Source of the DNA: Dimorphilus gyrociliatus | Taxonomy: Eukaryota > Annelida > Polychaeta > Dinophilidae | Length of the DNA: 64,000 bases | NCBI GenBank assembly: GCA_904063045.1 | Contig: CAJFCJ010000007.1 | Location: forward strand, 2,859,404-2,923,403 | Direction of reading: 5' to 3' | Shown: positions 46,915-59,707 of the stretch, piece after piece | Layout: every line of letters starts with the position of its first letter | Numbering within the stretch: position 1 is the first letter of the stretch | Program-made: the position numbers and the translations under genes | Notes under the pieces: model-generated | Database searches by the model: none | Told to the model about the DNA's origin: nothing | The model's input: only the letters and a program-made list of their open reading frames with translations

Positions 46915-48678
46915 AGAAAGGAAATTTGTTTTTGTGTACATACCATGAACTGACAGAAGACGGTGTATATTGTTTTTCTCATTATAATTGATTAAATGTG
47001 AATGAAAATAGAATAAATCTCCCTGAACTGTGGCATCGTCAACATGAATTTTGTATATTTATTTATAGATGTTTTTAATCGAGTGCATTAAAGTTAAAGG
47101 ATACATTTGTTTGTGAGCCATTTAGAGACATTTTTCCTTTCAAATTGTGAAACAATTTTGCTTTCAAAACAATTTTTTCTCTTTAAACAGGTTACTCGTT
47201 TAACATTTGTACGACATATATCGCAAGTAAGACTTTCTATAGCTAGAGTGCACAGGTCTTAGTATGTTTACATTGAGACAAAACATTTTCCTAGAAAGCT
47301 TCAGTAAAAATTAGGTTGACTTTATGTATAAATTGAAATGTAAACATCGTAAACAATCTATTTGTGCTCTAAATTTGGTTTATGTTGAAAAATTTATGTC
47401 GGGAATTTCGAGGTTGGGTGGAAGATATTTCAAAGTTTTATCCCACGCATTCTAGGCCAAATATATCAGATGGTATTGCTTGTCTATGATAATGAAGTAA
47501 CGATATCTTTCATATATTGGTTAGAATTTTTGCTGATTTTTTTCTTTTTTCTATGAAAATGAACTCTTCGTTGGATCATTGGATTGAATATATGAAAAAT
47601 TAGTTGAGTAACATTATATCAGTATGAAAAAGGTCGATAGATATTTATTTAGTGCAACAAATAGAATTTTGAAACGGATATGTTACAGTATTATTACATA
47701 ATAAGTTATTGTCTAACTACATACGAGCACAATATTCGATTAAATGAGTCAGACAGTTGACCTTGACCCAATATCATAATTACAAGGTTCAACAAAAGCG
47801 TAGCGGGTGATAATATTGATGAAGAGAGCTTTGGTTAAATAGTTTAAGACCTCCTTGGGAGAAGGTGTGATATCAGCTATGTCAACTCGTATTACTCCAA
47901 GTTCATTCACACAAGCGATTTATTAGTCCCTGATTAGTATTTTTAGGTCAGGCGTTGACCTTCGAAACTAGGTAGCACGAATTAAAAGCGTGCATGCTAA
48001 GTGCGCAGGAGTCTTTTGTAAAATGTAGACCATATGTAAGAAATTGCTTAAACTTTATTAAAAACCAAAATAAGTTAATTGCTAAAAGCGCTGTATACAT
48101 ATTAAAAGTATGTATATACATATACATATATACTGTATATATATATATATATACTAGATAGATTTATGTATATAGATAGGCAAATAGTATAACAAATAAA
48201 TTAAACAACGTCACTGAGGGCATATTTCTTTTACAAAAAAAAACCTGACACATTATTTACAATTTGATATTTTTATTTTACATACACATATTTAAATATT
48301 ATAGACATAGACATACACATTAACATTCACATATATGCAACACTGTATATATGAATTTTACTTGAACAAAAAAGCACAAAAATTTTTAAAGAAATATGTT
48401 TTTTGTTGTCAAATGAGATCGGTATTACAGTATTACATACGTTTTTATTATCTTTTTTAAAACTACAACGCATAGAACACCAAAGAGTATGAAATATTTT
48501 TTGTTACATAGTTCCATTTGTTGTTTTTTTTTTTCTCACGTATACACTCTGCTATATTTGCAAAAGTTTGTAAAACAGACAAATTTCGTCCGCCGTGCTC
48601 CTTTAGCCGAATTATTTAAATTATTACCGCTGAAAGAGCCGGTAAATTATTATGTAAAGAAAGCACAAAGTTCGAAAA

Positions 48679-48714
<36 letters not shown>

Positions 48715-50137
48715 TAGTATATATATATACATATATATATGTACAGTTTCAAATACTGCATATAATAACCTCTTAAATATTTTATCTATGTCCCATTTAA
48801 AGATATCGCTTTGTTAAAATTTTCATTTTAACTGAATTAGACACTCTTCGAGCATGCTTTTAGCGGACTTGTTATCTTTAACTAATTCGATCACCGGGTG
48901 AGCGCGTTACACACACATATATATCTTATTCTTTTACAATTAAAGATTATTTTCTTACTTTTTGTTTTTTTTCGTGTCCTTTATACTATGTTTGCAAAAA
49001 CAAATAAGATCTTCTTATTTTTTTTTTTGATTCAAAATATATAACTTTTTGTCTAAAAACTTTTTTCTCCTTTTTTCAAAAGAACATATTTTTTTTCTAG
49101 TCAAAATAAGAAATTATTAAATGGAAAAAAGCAAGAAAGATAGAAAAAAAAGAAAAACAAAACCAAAACATTATTTTTTTTTAAAAAAACAACTTTTCTA
49201 TTAAAAAAATATTTTATTATAATATTTTTTATTAATGATCTATTTTTTTTTATCATTTTTAGTAACTTTTTTCATTTTATTTTTTTTCTTTTGCTTGTTT
49301 TGTTTTGTTTTGTTTTTTTTAATTCATTTTTTTTTCTTTTTTGCCAGAATATTGAAAAATGAAGTAGAAAAGAAAAGTAAAAAGTTTTCTTTCTCAGTTA
49401 TTCTTTTTTCTCTTTTTGTTTTTTGATTATTGAAAAAAGATGAAGAATATAGAAAAGTGTGTATGTATGTATGTATGTATGTGTATGTGACGGAGAGTGA
49501 GAGAGAAAAGAAAATAAATGAGAGAAAAAAAAAAGAGAGAGAGATTATCAATGAAATAAATAAATAAATAAAAGTATAAATAACTAATTAAAAGAAAAAT
49601 AGAATTATTTTTAATTAAAGCTTTTAAGTTTTTTAAAGATTTTATCTAATTTTTTTTTTTAATTTATTGTTTTTTACTGTTTTTTTTTTTACTTTTTTTT
49701 ATGGTTATTATTTTTAAAACTAGTTTTAGTTTAATTTGTTAAACTTAATTAGTTAATTATTATATAAGTGAATATTTTCTGTCGGCTGAGAGATAAAATA
49801 TAAAAAAAAATAGTACTAAGAAAGAATACTTTAGAGAGAGAGAGGGAGAGAGAGAGAAAAAAGAAGCATGCGCATTAAATGCTTAAAATAGATGAAAAAA
49901 TTGTTTATAGAATAATTGCTAGTTATTTGTCCTAAATGCATATTGATCGTTGTTTTTACAATTCTTCCTTAAATAAAGTAAAATGAGGTTTAAGGTAATG
50001 AGATAGCAAGAGAGAGAAACAGAGAAAAAAAGAGAGAGAAATAGAAGGAAGGAAATAGAAAAAGAGAGAGGATAGAAAGAGATAAAGGAGAAATAGTGGT
50101 GGAAGAATTTTTGTAGTAATTTTTTGTCTGTTTTTGT
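46915..50137. other. 3.2-kb region between convergent NDUFA10 and TGF-beta genes
   Basis: AT-rich, with poly-T/poly-A and GA tracts (49000-50090) and no supported ORF. The NDUFA10 poly(A) signal is at 47012-47017. A subregion at 47740-47970 is less AT-rich and carries AGGTCA-type half-sites (47758-47769 and 47945-47961). TA-repeat stretches at 48110-48155 and 48680-48745 include a copy of the dispersed palindrome. Confidence 0.55.
47012..47017 (+). terminator. NDUFA10 poly(A) signal
   Basis: AATAAA about 100 nt downstream of the NDUFA10 stop codon, the only consensus hexamer close by. Confidence 0.6.
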
Positions 50138-51666
50138 CTAACGACAACCACATCTAGACGTTTTAACGTCGGCTACATGCTTTATCGCTAAATTTTCGCT
50201 AGTTGTCATATACAGAATAGTCATAGGTTCCATACGAGTTGGAACGCAGCACATGTTTACCGTCCTTAGCATCTTAACTTCACTTGGTCGTTTAATAGCA
50301 ACATTTTCAACTGTGCACTCTCCCTGACAGGTATCGGCATGAATTCGGCGAGGTGCGACAATATAATCCCAGCCAATTTCAGTAAAGTTCAATACGAATC
50401 TTGAAACGCAGCAATGCCGATAAGGATCACATCCACCTTCAGTTTCTCTTCTTACTCTTAGTCTCCCTTGTTCGGGAATGGTGATATTTACTTGCCTATG
50501 CGTTCTATCTTCTTCTGTCTCAGGTTTTAAGGACACTCTAAGCGCTGTATTCTACAGACAGACAAACAGTATTTTAGGCACAGAAATAGAATAAGATATA
50601 AATTAAAAAGATGTGTAAAAAAAACACAATTAAAAATAAATGTAAGAAATATTTATACTAACGAGTCTTAAGGATGGAATCGTAAAGTGGTACGGTTTTA
50701 GATGTCGGCGATCGTGGCAATGTGCCTTCTTTGCGCTCACTATAATAGATAATCTCAAATTTTCTACATTTTCCTTCCATAAATCAGAAATAAGCATCTC
50801 CATTAAACTGGTAACTCCTTCAAATGCTACTCGCTTTTTATTATGACTATATCTTCCAGAGGCAAATAGATTATTTTTAATATTGACCCGATTATTCTCA
50901 TCGATTCTGAATGCTAAGACACAAGCACCATTTTGAAGGATATGTGGCGCCTTCACCTTACGGATGGGAAGTTCAAATTTAACTTTGGTCAAACGGTGCA
51001 CCAAGTTATTCTCATTCAGTAGATCCCTTAATGACACTTGAATGTTAATTGCGTTTTTCATCACTCTCTTGGTCGCGTGCCATTGAACTTTTTCGGACAC
51101 TGTTATGTAATTGTTTATTCGTTAAAACTTGTTTACAGCTAACATATGCTGTGACCGCCATAGATAGGGCGATCGGGCAACCTTTTACAATACGAATGTT
51201 AAGATGTCTAGGGCTATATAGCCTATATTCTATTCTATACAAGAAAAAGTACAAAAGCCTACATTCTGAAATACTTACTTGGTTCAGGATGTAAGTAATA
51301 GACCTCGTTCATCTGAAACTCGTCTCTTGCAGATGTGATTAGTGACCGAGCCGATACTGGCTTTGGTGACTTTCCTAAAATATTGCCGGTCTCATACCGC
51401 CTGTCCAATTCTGCATCGTCCACTCCCAGTCTTTTTTTAAGCTCCTCTCTTGTTCTCTCAGTAACCTGTTTTTGTTCTTTGGATAATTCGGGAGCGGCCT
51501 TCATATTTAAACTTTGTAAAATATTCTTCATCAATTTGACCGTTGCTATCGTTTTATCATCAATATCATTTGAATCGCCGTCGCTTTTCCCTCTATTGGT
51601 TGGCAGGCAGTGAAGGGTTTGTAAACCCAATAAAATAGTGAATAGACCAACGAACGTAATCGGCAT
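50138..51666 (-). CDS. TGF-beta superfamily ligand, activin/myostatin-like
   Basis: Three minus-strand exons: 51279-51666, 50663-51099 and 50138-50551; about 412 aa, in phase. A signal peptide (about residues 1-20, hydrophobic to HCLPTNRG) is followed by a prodomain of about 250 aa containing helical and strand segments. A furin-type site RLRVRR precedes the mature region. The mature domain has nine cysteines in family order: GGC, HCC, DTCQGEC, MCC and CGC near the stop. Diagnostic strings are GWDYIVAPRRIHADTC and CCVPTRMEPMTILYM, closest to the activin / GDF8-GDF11 side of the family; the exact orthology is not decided here. Family knowledge: a secreted disulfide-linked dimer signalling through type I/II Ser-Thr kinase receptors and Smads. 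The promoter side holds a long TA palindrome. Confidence 0.92.
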
Positions 51667-51794
51667 GCTGTTTCTTTGATTTTATTTCTTTTCCGATTCA
51701 CGCCGCTTTGTCTTCAACGAGCGATCAGCTGTTTATGCCCGTTTTCTTGCTCTTGTGCAGCGGCCTCCAGCGGTATATAAAGATATATATATAG

Positions 51795-51826
<32 letters not shown>

Positions 51827-52772
51827 CTATATATATAACATATATGCTTTAAAATATTAAATAATATATATATATATATAATTATATACAAATATATATA
51901 TTATATACAAATATGTGAATTTATATATATAATTATATATATAAATATGTAATTATACAGTATATATATATATATATATGGCATTTTTTAAGAAATATTA
52001 GTATATTTATAGCATGACTTTTCATTCGTTTATTCCTTTTTTCAAAGTATCATGAAAAAAATTGCCTTTATATCTAATACAATTGAATTTTTGACATAAA
52101 TAAATATGTGATTTAAACATATATCAAGTAAATATCAAGTCATTTGTATAGTACATATAGCATTTTTTAAATCTATTTCACTCTCTCTCTCTATCTATCT
52201 ATCTATCTGTCTGTCTGTCTATATATATAAATCTATATTCGTATAAATATATATTTATATGTATTTATAAAATAAGTTCATAAGTCTTAATTAATGAGTA
52301 TGACAAGAAGTGTATATATATACGTTCTGTATATTGACTGGTATTGATAAATTAATTTATATTGTCACAATGAGAAATACAGCACAAGGGATCATTATTT
52401 TTATTATTATAGCTCATGTTGCATTCAGATAATTTATAATAATATTTAAAACTTGCTTATTTTGCTCTGTGCGAGTGGTAAATAACTATTTGGAACAGTT
52501 GTAAATTCAAGTGATTTCAATGAAAAGTTCTGCTTAATAGGCAATTCTATACCGTCCTTAACTGTTTATAACCCGAGTCCTTTGTGTTATACCTTCTTTG
52601 TATCTGAATACTGTTCAAAACTAGGCAGAGGAACTCAACACCCTAAAACGGAAGTGCGCGGAGAACAAACCAGACTTATTAGCAGACGATCAATAACCTC
52701 TCGAGAAAGAAACATAAAAAAATGTAGAAGGATTCTAAATAAAGACGTGAATTAATTGAAAAACAGTAGAGA
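51667..52772. other. Divergent intergenic region, TGF-beta ligand / FBXO42
   Basis: Dominated by TA repeats (about 51782-51980), including a near-perfect palindrome of some 50 nt around 51784-51837. CT/GTCT microsatellites lie at about 52181-52220. A TATATAAAG box occurs at 51773-51781. No gene supported. Confidence 0.55.
51784..51837. repeat. Long TA palindrome
   Basis: Two ATAGTTATA / TATAACTAT arms flank a (TA)n core, making the whole block self-complementary. A likely cruciform-prone microsatellite between divergent genes. Confidence 0.75.
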
Positions 52773-54824
52773 ATGAATAATAGTGACGATTGTACGAACG
52801 GTCGCAAATTACCGGAGGAGATCATAGAACACATCTTCTCTTATTTATCCCTCTACACTGACTTGAAAAATTGCATGTTGGTTTGCAAATACTGGAAGAG
52901 TATAGTTGAAAGTAAGCAAACGACTCTTTCCCCCATTCACTAGCATTAATAATCTAACACACAATGTTCTATTAAACTTTAGATTCTATTAATCGATATC
53001 AAAGAAAATTCAGGAATTGCCTCAAAACGAATAATCTGACAGTGTACGAATTGAATGATAATAATGTAAATTCAGAAGCTTTCCGATATCCTCCGGCCAG
53101 GCACTCATCTTGTATGGCTTATGCCCAGGGTTTTATTTATGTCTTTGGTGGCTGTACAACACACTCGACGGCATTTAATGATTTATGGAGGTTTTTAGTC
53201 ACATTCTCATTCTTAGTAAAGTTAAAGAATAAAAACATACTATTTAAATTTTACAGGTTGGATCTCAGTAATGCAAAGTGGTCTAGGCTGTCACAAACCG
53301 GTAAAAGTATTAAATAGACATATATATGATTCTTTTAAATATCTTCCGGAAACTGTTCTTTATAGGTCAGTGTCCCTTACCAAAAGCTGGTCCTACATTG
53401 ACTTTTTACAGTAAAAATCTTATCCTATGCGGAGGTTACAAAGTACTATCAAATGAAACTACAAAATCGGTATGTAATTCCATTTTTTTTTTATATTCGC
53501 CACCTAAAAAAGCGACATTCCTTATTTTTGAAATTGTATAATATATTCTCTTTTGATCTATTCTTTAGGAAATGAAATGTGAAAGTGATATACATTTTTA
53601 CGATCTCAACACCTCAACCTGGATAAAGCCTGAGAATGTCGCCAATGAGGTGTTAACTTTAGGTCACGGAGCATGTTGCATAGGGAATCAGTTATATGTG
53701 ACTTGTAATTCATACGAGAATTCTGTTTGGAGATTCGTTGTTAAGTCTTTAAATTTAGATACTCTAGAATGGAAAACTATTCGTACATTTGGTGCTCAAC
53801 CGGCTAAGAGAAGCCACCATTCGCAGCTAGCCTTAAGTAATCGTGTGTTAATCTTCGGCGGTTTATGGCAAGAATACGGAAATATTAGGGTGTGTACCTA
53901 AAATTGATGGTCGTGTCGGTGTTTTTTTTATAGTTAATCATCAAATGAACAGTGTGCTGTATGTTAAATACAACAGTCGCCGGGTCAATGTCCGTACATT
54001 CTAATTGTTTTCAATACTTTCACGACTATCGCCTGATTTTTATAAATTATCCTACAAATTGTTAAACCGGTTTCAGCCCGTCCCGGATGCGTATTTTCTT
54101 TGTTTGGATACCTCAGAATGGACTAAAATTACCATATCTGTCAATCCAAGTGATATATGCATTAAGTGGAATGCTCCTCTTATTCAGGTTTGTTTTAATG
54201 GGTTTAGTAATCTCTTTAAGCTAAAATTCGTACAACTACATTAATCTTATTTTGCAGGTCGGCGATTGTATTGTGGCTTTCGCTAAGAAAAGAATTGGAG
54301 ATGGATATGTTAGATTCGAAGAGAGTAGCAGAAAAATTCAAATTCAAAAATATTCTGACATAGAAGAAAATCAAGTTCCAAGTGAAAACATTTCCGAGCC
54401 AATTAATGATGCCACTCAACAGTCAACAAGGGTTTTCGTTCCACCAGATCGAGCAATGACGAAGAGGGAAAAGCAGTTGTATATTTTACGAATGCATGAA
54501 CAACGTTTAAGAGAGTTACAAAAGAAAGCTGTGCCATCAAAAACTAGCGAACCAACTTGGCAAAACAAGAAAACTTTAACCGGTGCCAAACACTATAAGC
54601 CAGCTCTTATTTGTACGTTCGATGCCAACATCTTAAAAGAAGAAAACAAACTACAACGCGTTGAAGTCAACCTTGAACTGTCTATACCTGATCTGGCCTT
54701 CTTCAATGCAGCTCTTGCTCATTGTGAACTAGTTTTATTTGGAGGTCTAGAAAGAGATGAAAAAGAGATTACTAGTTCGACAAACGGAACTTATGTTGTA
54801 ACTATGCCTGATAGGCCTGTATAG
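52773..54824 (+). CDS. FBXO42: F-box and kelch-repeat protein (FBXO42-like)
   Basis: Seven exons: 52773-52911, 52983-53190, 53257-53300, 53366-53469, 53569-53889, 54077-54187 and 54258-54824; 497 aa, in phase. The N-terminal F-box (LPEEIIEHIFSYLSLYTDLKNCMLVCKYW) sits within the first 46 residues and is shown here only in part: LPEEIIEHIFSYLS. It is followed by kelch blades with glycine pairs and aromatic signatures: IYVFGGCTTHSTAFNDLWRL, LILCGGYKVL, VLIFGGLWQEYG and a C-terminal LVLFGGLERDE. The TAFNDLWRLDL string and the C-terminal blade after a low-complexity linker match FBXO42. Family knowledge: substrate receptor of an SCF (Skp1-Cul1) ubiquitin ligase; vertebrate FBXO42 is implicated in p53 turnover. 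A poly(A) signal AATAAA is at 54859-54864. Confidence 0.92.
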
Positions 54825-55184
54825 TTATTTTTATCTAAGAAAATATTTAAAAAGCAAAAATAAATGTGAATCCTCTGATATAATCTTGTTCAAGCGAAAA
54901 TTTGGTCCTTTGTCAATAAGAAATTATTAGTGGGTCCCGTGGTTTTATGTTAAGTCTAAATAAATTTTTTTACCGACGCAGGTGGTGTCAAGGACAAGGA
55001 CTCCTTAAAAAGGAATAAATGAATTTGTCAATTTAATGATGTAACTCTAGCTTCGTACTTTAAACCTGTTGTTTCTTATACGATATGGTCCATAGTTCAA
55101 GATCCACATTTTTCGTTCATTAACATTCCCATAGTTATAAAACTAGTTTTGCCTTACAGTTTGTAACAATTGGCTGTTTTTGGG
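54825..55184. other. Convergent 3' region, FBXO42 / ZSWIM2
   Basis: 360 nt between tail-to-tail genes. Holds AATAAA at 54859-54864 for the plus-strand gene; otherwise nothing seen. Confidence 0.55.
54859..54864 (+). terminator. FBXO42 poly(A) signal
   Basis: AATAAA 35 nt after the FBXO42 stop codon. Confidence 0.6.
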
Positions 55185-56945
55185 TTAAATTGCATTACCG
55201 GATAGAAACATTTCGTCCCCATTTATTTCTCTAACGGCTCCCCAATATGTATCAGACTCTCTTTGCCTAGATTTAAGCCCAGTATTAATCATTTTTCGAG
55301 TATTCTTCAATAGACTGTTGGCTAAAAGTATGGCGCTAGACGGCGCTTGTCTTTGGCCATTCACCTCCAACGGTGAATCCAGGGTGCTCCCTTGAGGAAA
55401 AGTAGGCGGGACGAATGGTGGGAGGCGGTGAGGTCGTTTCGGATGAACTGGTCTCGACACCCTGTTGTCGGCGCTTTTGTTGCGTTGTAAGCCGACAGAG
55501 GGAACGCATAGTTGAAATTTTTCTCCAGTCTTTGGGCTGCTGGCGACTTCTATCGAATTTGAACGACGTTTTTCGGTCAAGTATTGTCTTAGACCTTGAT
55601 TTGTAAAGGTTGCTCCACATTGAGGACAGCAGGCCCTCCTATGCAATAGCCAACTGTCAATACAACTACGGTGAAATAAATGGGAACAGGGTAAGCGTCT
55701 GACAAAATCTCCCGCATTGTAAGGTTTAAGGCAGGCCCGACATTGTCTGCCTGGTTGGAGAAGGGTGCTGTGACTACCTAGGCGTTGCTGACTTAAACTT
55801 TGAATAACCGATTCATCCAGGTCCGATCCTGTAGGTTGATCACTATCAAGTTGTAGCAGTAGCTCGTAATCTTCATCAACTAATTCTCGTCGGCCAATAT
55901 CTTCGATAATAGCTTGTGGTAAAGTTGATACGGCTTCTCGGTGAGCCGGTTTCCATCTTTGATTTGGCCTCTGTAAACAATAAATAGGGACAGATGTTAG
56001 AAAGTTTTCAAATAAGTATTGAAAATTTATTTTATACTTGTCTATATAAAAAAGAGTGATGACGATGAGCCTCAGAATTAAAGCAAATTTGACACAGATG
56101 ATAATCAGCACAGGAACCACACCTATAGCATTTACCCGTTATTGGTACTAAATGGCAAGAATTACACGAAATACCCCGATGTTGGGGTAAACCATTAACA
56201 TCCGTTGAGGGTCGTTCGCTTCTTGAATTATACATTTGAGTTGCTAATTCGTGAAAAGAACCAAAATTTTCTCTACAAAATGGACAAGTAATATCGGTTT
56301 GTCCAGTTGATCTTTGATGATCAGCCCAGACTTTCATACATTTTATATGAACATTGTTTCCACAACCATTCCTACAATACGTTACTGGTAATCTTTTATC
56401 AAGTAGGTTTTCTTGACATATTGGACAAACATCATCATCAGATATTTCTTTTTGTTCAACCCCACTATCGTCCTTTTTACTTTCCTCCTCTTCATTATCA
56501 TTCCTCTTTGAAGCGGACTTCGCAATTCGCCTTGCTGCAGCTGTTATTCGTTGTTGACGTACGTGTGCATCTCCATTTACAATTTCATTTAGTTCACGTT
56601 CTACTAGACCTAATTGCCATGTTACTGTAATTTTAACGTATGTTTTGTACATATTGTTTATGCGAATTTGAACCTTAACGTACGAGGATTTGTTCGATGA
56701 ATGCGAAACTTCTTTAAAAGAATCCAACTTATATGTTTACAAACATCCTTCTCTTTACGAAATACTGAACAGCTACATGAATGAGGATCTCCTAAATATA
56801 CCTTAACCTTTTTTTCCTCCCCATCCTCCTTTAAGAGAAAACCTGTTGGGCCAGTTTGTCTGAGTATATATATTGTTGCATTTAGTGCTTGATCTTGATG
56901 CCAATTTGCGGCATCACTAATCGTTCTTCGCCAACTTCTTGCCAT
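55185..56945 (-). CDS. ZSWIM2: SWIM/RING/ZZ/RING E3 ubiquitin ligase
   Basis: Three minus-strand exons: 56684-56945, 56038-56624 and 55185-55970; 544 aa, in phase. Order of domains: SWIM zinc finger (GDPHSCSCSVFRKEKDVCKH, about residues 52-71); conserved NPLTWQLGLVEREL; RING (CPICQENLL to CPFCRENFGS); ZZ finger (ISCNSCHLVPITGKCYRCG to HRHHSFLYR); and a second RING-H2 (CRACLKPYNAGDFVRRLPC, HLFHRSCIDSWL, CPQCGATF). This SWIM-RING-ZZ-RING order is that of ZSWIM2 (MEX), a testis-enriched self-ubiquitinating E3 in mammals. All zinc ligands appear present. The tail is basic and Pro/Arg-rich. The first intron is only 59 nt; its donor GTACGT is consensus. AGATGGCG motifs lie about 180-225 nt upstream of the start. 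Confidence 0.95.
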
Positions 56946-59660
56946 TTTATGTGAATAATAATGTCTCGATTGTTTATTATGGTATAAATTTTCTCAGTAA
57001 TTATTAGATATCCACCAAAAATGGCTCATATTTAAACCGGTTGTTTATAAAGTAACCAGGGCGATAACAATATCCTACAGAGGCGGCCTCGATACCAGAC
57101 TTTTTTGAAAGTAGGTATGTACTGCCATCTATATTTAAAAAACTTTTCCCTAACTGACAATAGATGGCGATATCTACCAAATTGTGTGCGCTGAACGTAT
57201 AACCTATATAAATAAATAAATATGTATATCTATATGAAATATAACGTCTCTTTAGTTTTGTTTGAAGAAGGGTCAGTATTACGAATTAAAGCGAAGAAAA
57301 TGAAACAATAAAGTATAAAGAAAGAGACTATATCCATTTAAATAAAGAAATATAATAAGAGAAGCGAATAAGCAAGTTGGAGGGTAATAAAAAATGGGTG
57401 GAGGAAAAAAAAGTGTCTGTATTATATCAATTTCTTTATAAATGCTTATAATAAAAGAAAAAGTGAAATCCAATCGAATTATTCCTTATCCAAAGTCTTC
57501 TTTTTTACAAAAGGTATGTTTAAAACGTCACTCAAACGTTCCATTAACGCTATCGAAATCGCGAAATTGGATGCAGAACTTTGGCACAGCCTCCGGGCGA
57601 AATTCTTTCCTTTTTTTTTTAAAGTTTAATATTGGAGTGTAGAAAATATATGTTGTTATAAAGATATATAACATACGCTGTATATATCAAACGGCAAATG
57701 ACCGTAACGTCAAGGTTTTATTCATTTCTTTTCATGTTACGATTCTAATCGAACTACCTTTTGCTAAAGGTATAAAAGGAAGGGGAGGAGAGAGAGAAAA
57801 AAAACCGTGGAAGAGGGTGTAAGGGTTAGAATGGGGTTTTTTTGTAGGGTAGGCCTATTTATTATAATGCGAAATGAACTTTTCCAACACAATGTATCTG
57901 ACCTATAACCTTGATGAGGGCAGGAAGGTAACTGGCTTTTAGCACTTTTCATTGTTTTATGATTTTAACTTAAACAATCGCTAAGACACAATAAGAAAAT
58001 ATAAAACAGGGGAATGTGTAGAGCGGTCGATATATTCTCGTATAATGCAATACAGAAGCGGCAGTTTGTCAAAACGAATCCCCAAACAGGAAAGGAAGCG
58101 TGACTACGACGTCGCTACGACGTCACGGGTCGGTTGAAAGACGAAATTATTTGCATATATACAGTTCGCTTTATTAGGCGAAAACCCGTGTAGTACTTAT
58201 GCCAAGACTCTATTGAAAAAGCTAGTGGATCGGGGCTCTGAAAGGGAAGATAAGATCTAAAGTATGTATCGACGCTCTGTCATCGCTGGGCATGCCGCAT
58301 CTTTATCCTTTTCCTCAGGCGTTTCTAGCCTCTTCCCTTCATCCTGGCTTCGAGTCTGGCCTTTGTCAGCGCGACAGTTTGATTACCATTAAGCGCTACA
58401 TCAAAGTTCTTCCATCCCTCTATAAATACGCGTGCGAGTTCTTATATATATAAACATCTATATACAGTCTATTATTACTTTTACTTCTTAAAAAAATGGA
58501 AGAAAGGAAGAAAAATAAGGGAGGGGAAGGGAAATATACTAAAAATAGAATTTTTTGTTTTGATATCATCATCTTTGACTTTCATTAGGCCAAGACTTGG
58601 CGCCACCTATTACGATTCACTGAACATTTGACATGAAACCATATACGTCCTGTGACAAGCTCTCCTCGGTCTCTCCCTTTTCTTTTGCTTTTCTCACGCT
58701 ATTAACGTTGCATTAAGTCGTAATTACTGACCTTTTAAAAAATCTTTACATGCAAAATTTAAATAGTTTCTTTTCTCTGTTTGCCTTTCTCTATTTAGAG
58801 AAAAAATAATAAGATAAGAAAGGATAGGAATGTCTGGAAAGAATGACATATTTTTCCGTATATTTATATAATAAACTTTATAATAAATATAATAAACTAT
58901 GTAATAAAAAGGAAATGAAATTTGAGAGTTTGTTATTCTTTTTCAAAGGATAAATAGATTGTATTCTGTTATTAGTGAATGGTTAAAGGATAACGTTTCT
59001 TTCTTCGTATCCTATCCTTCTTTCCTAACTTATTAAAACATATAAAAGAGCTCTTATCATTTTACGGTTAAGAAGTCAAAATTTAATTATCATTTACCAA
59101 GTAAAATGACTATATTGAATGAATGGGAAACGAAACGGGTAAATATTCCGGAATTTGCATTGTGTTCATGTCAACAATTCTTTTTAGATTCAATCGTTTG
59201 AAACCGATTTTCATTCTAATTTAAAAGAAAATGTTTAATCTATTTCGATTTAGTTCTTTTTCTTGTAGTTTTATTTGTTTTACCTTTTAAAATGTAAATA
59301 TTGGGTAGGAAAATAATCACACTTAATCCTGTATAATATTGAAAGAGTAAGAGTCATTTGTATAATTAGATAAGGAAGCGAAATGGTATAAATAATTGAT
59401 AATGCGCAAGAGATTATCGATTTTTTTTATAGTTCGCCTTATGTACCCGATTTATTCACACGATACATACCCTCTTGTATCCTCTTTGCGTCTACCTCTT
59501 CAACCTTCAACAAAGATGTTTGCGTGGACAATTACATAGGACTATTCGGCGACCTCTGGGTAAACGCTTCCCTATGTGTCTAAACAAAGTCTGCAGAGTG
59601 ATAAAGGTGTTAAGGGCGCATGCTTTCTAATAGCAAACAGACTAGAGTTCTTAATAAGAC

Positions 59661-59707
<47 letters not shown>

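Noticed and set aside
48489-48776. 95-codon plus-strand frame with a moderately complex middle
   Set aside because: Begins and ends in T-rich and TA-repeat sequence; no homology recognised. Could be part of a UTR.
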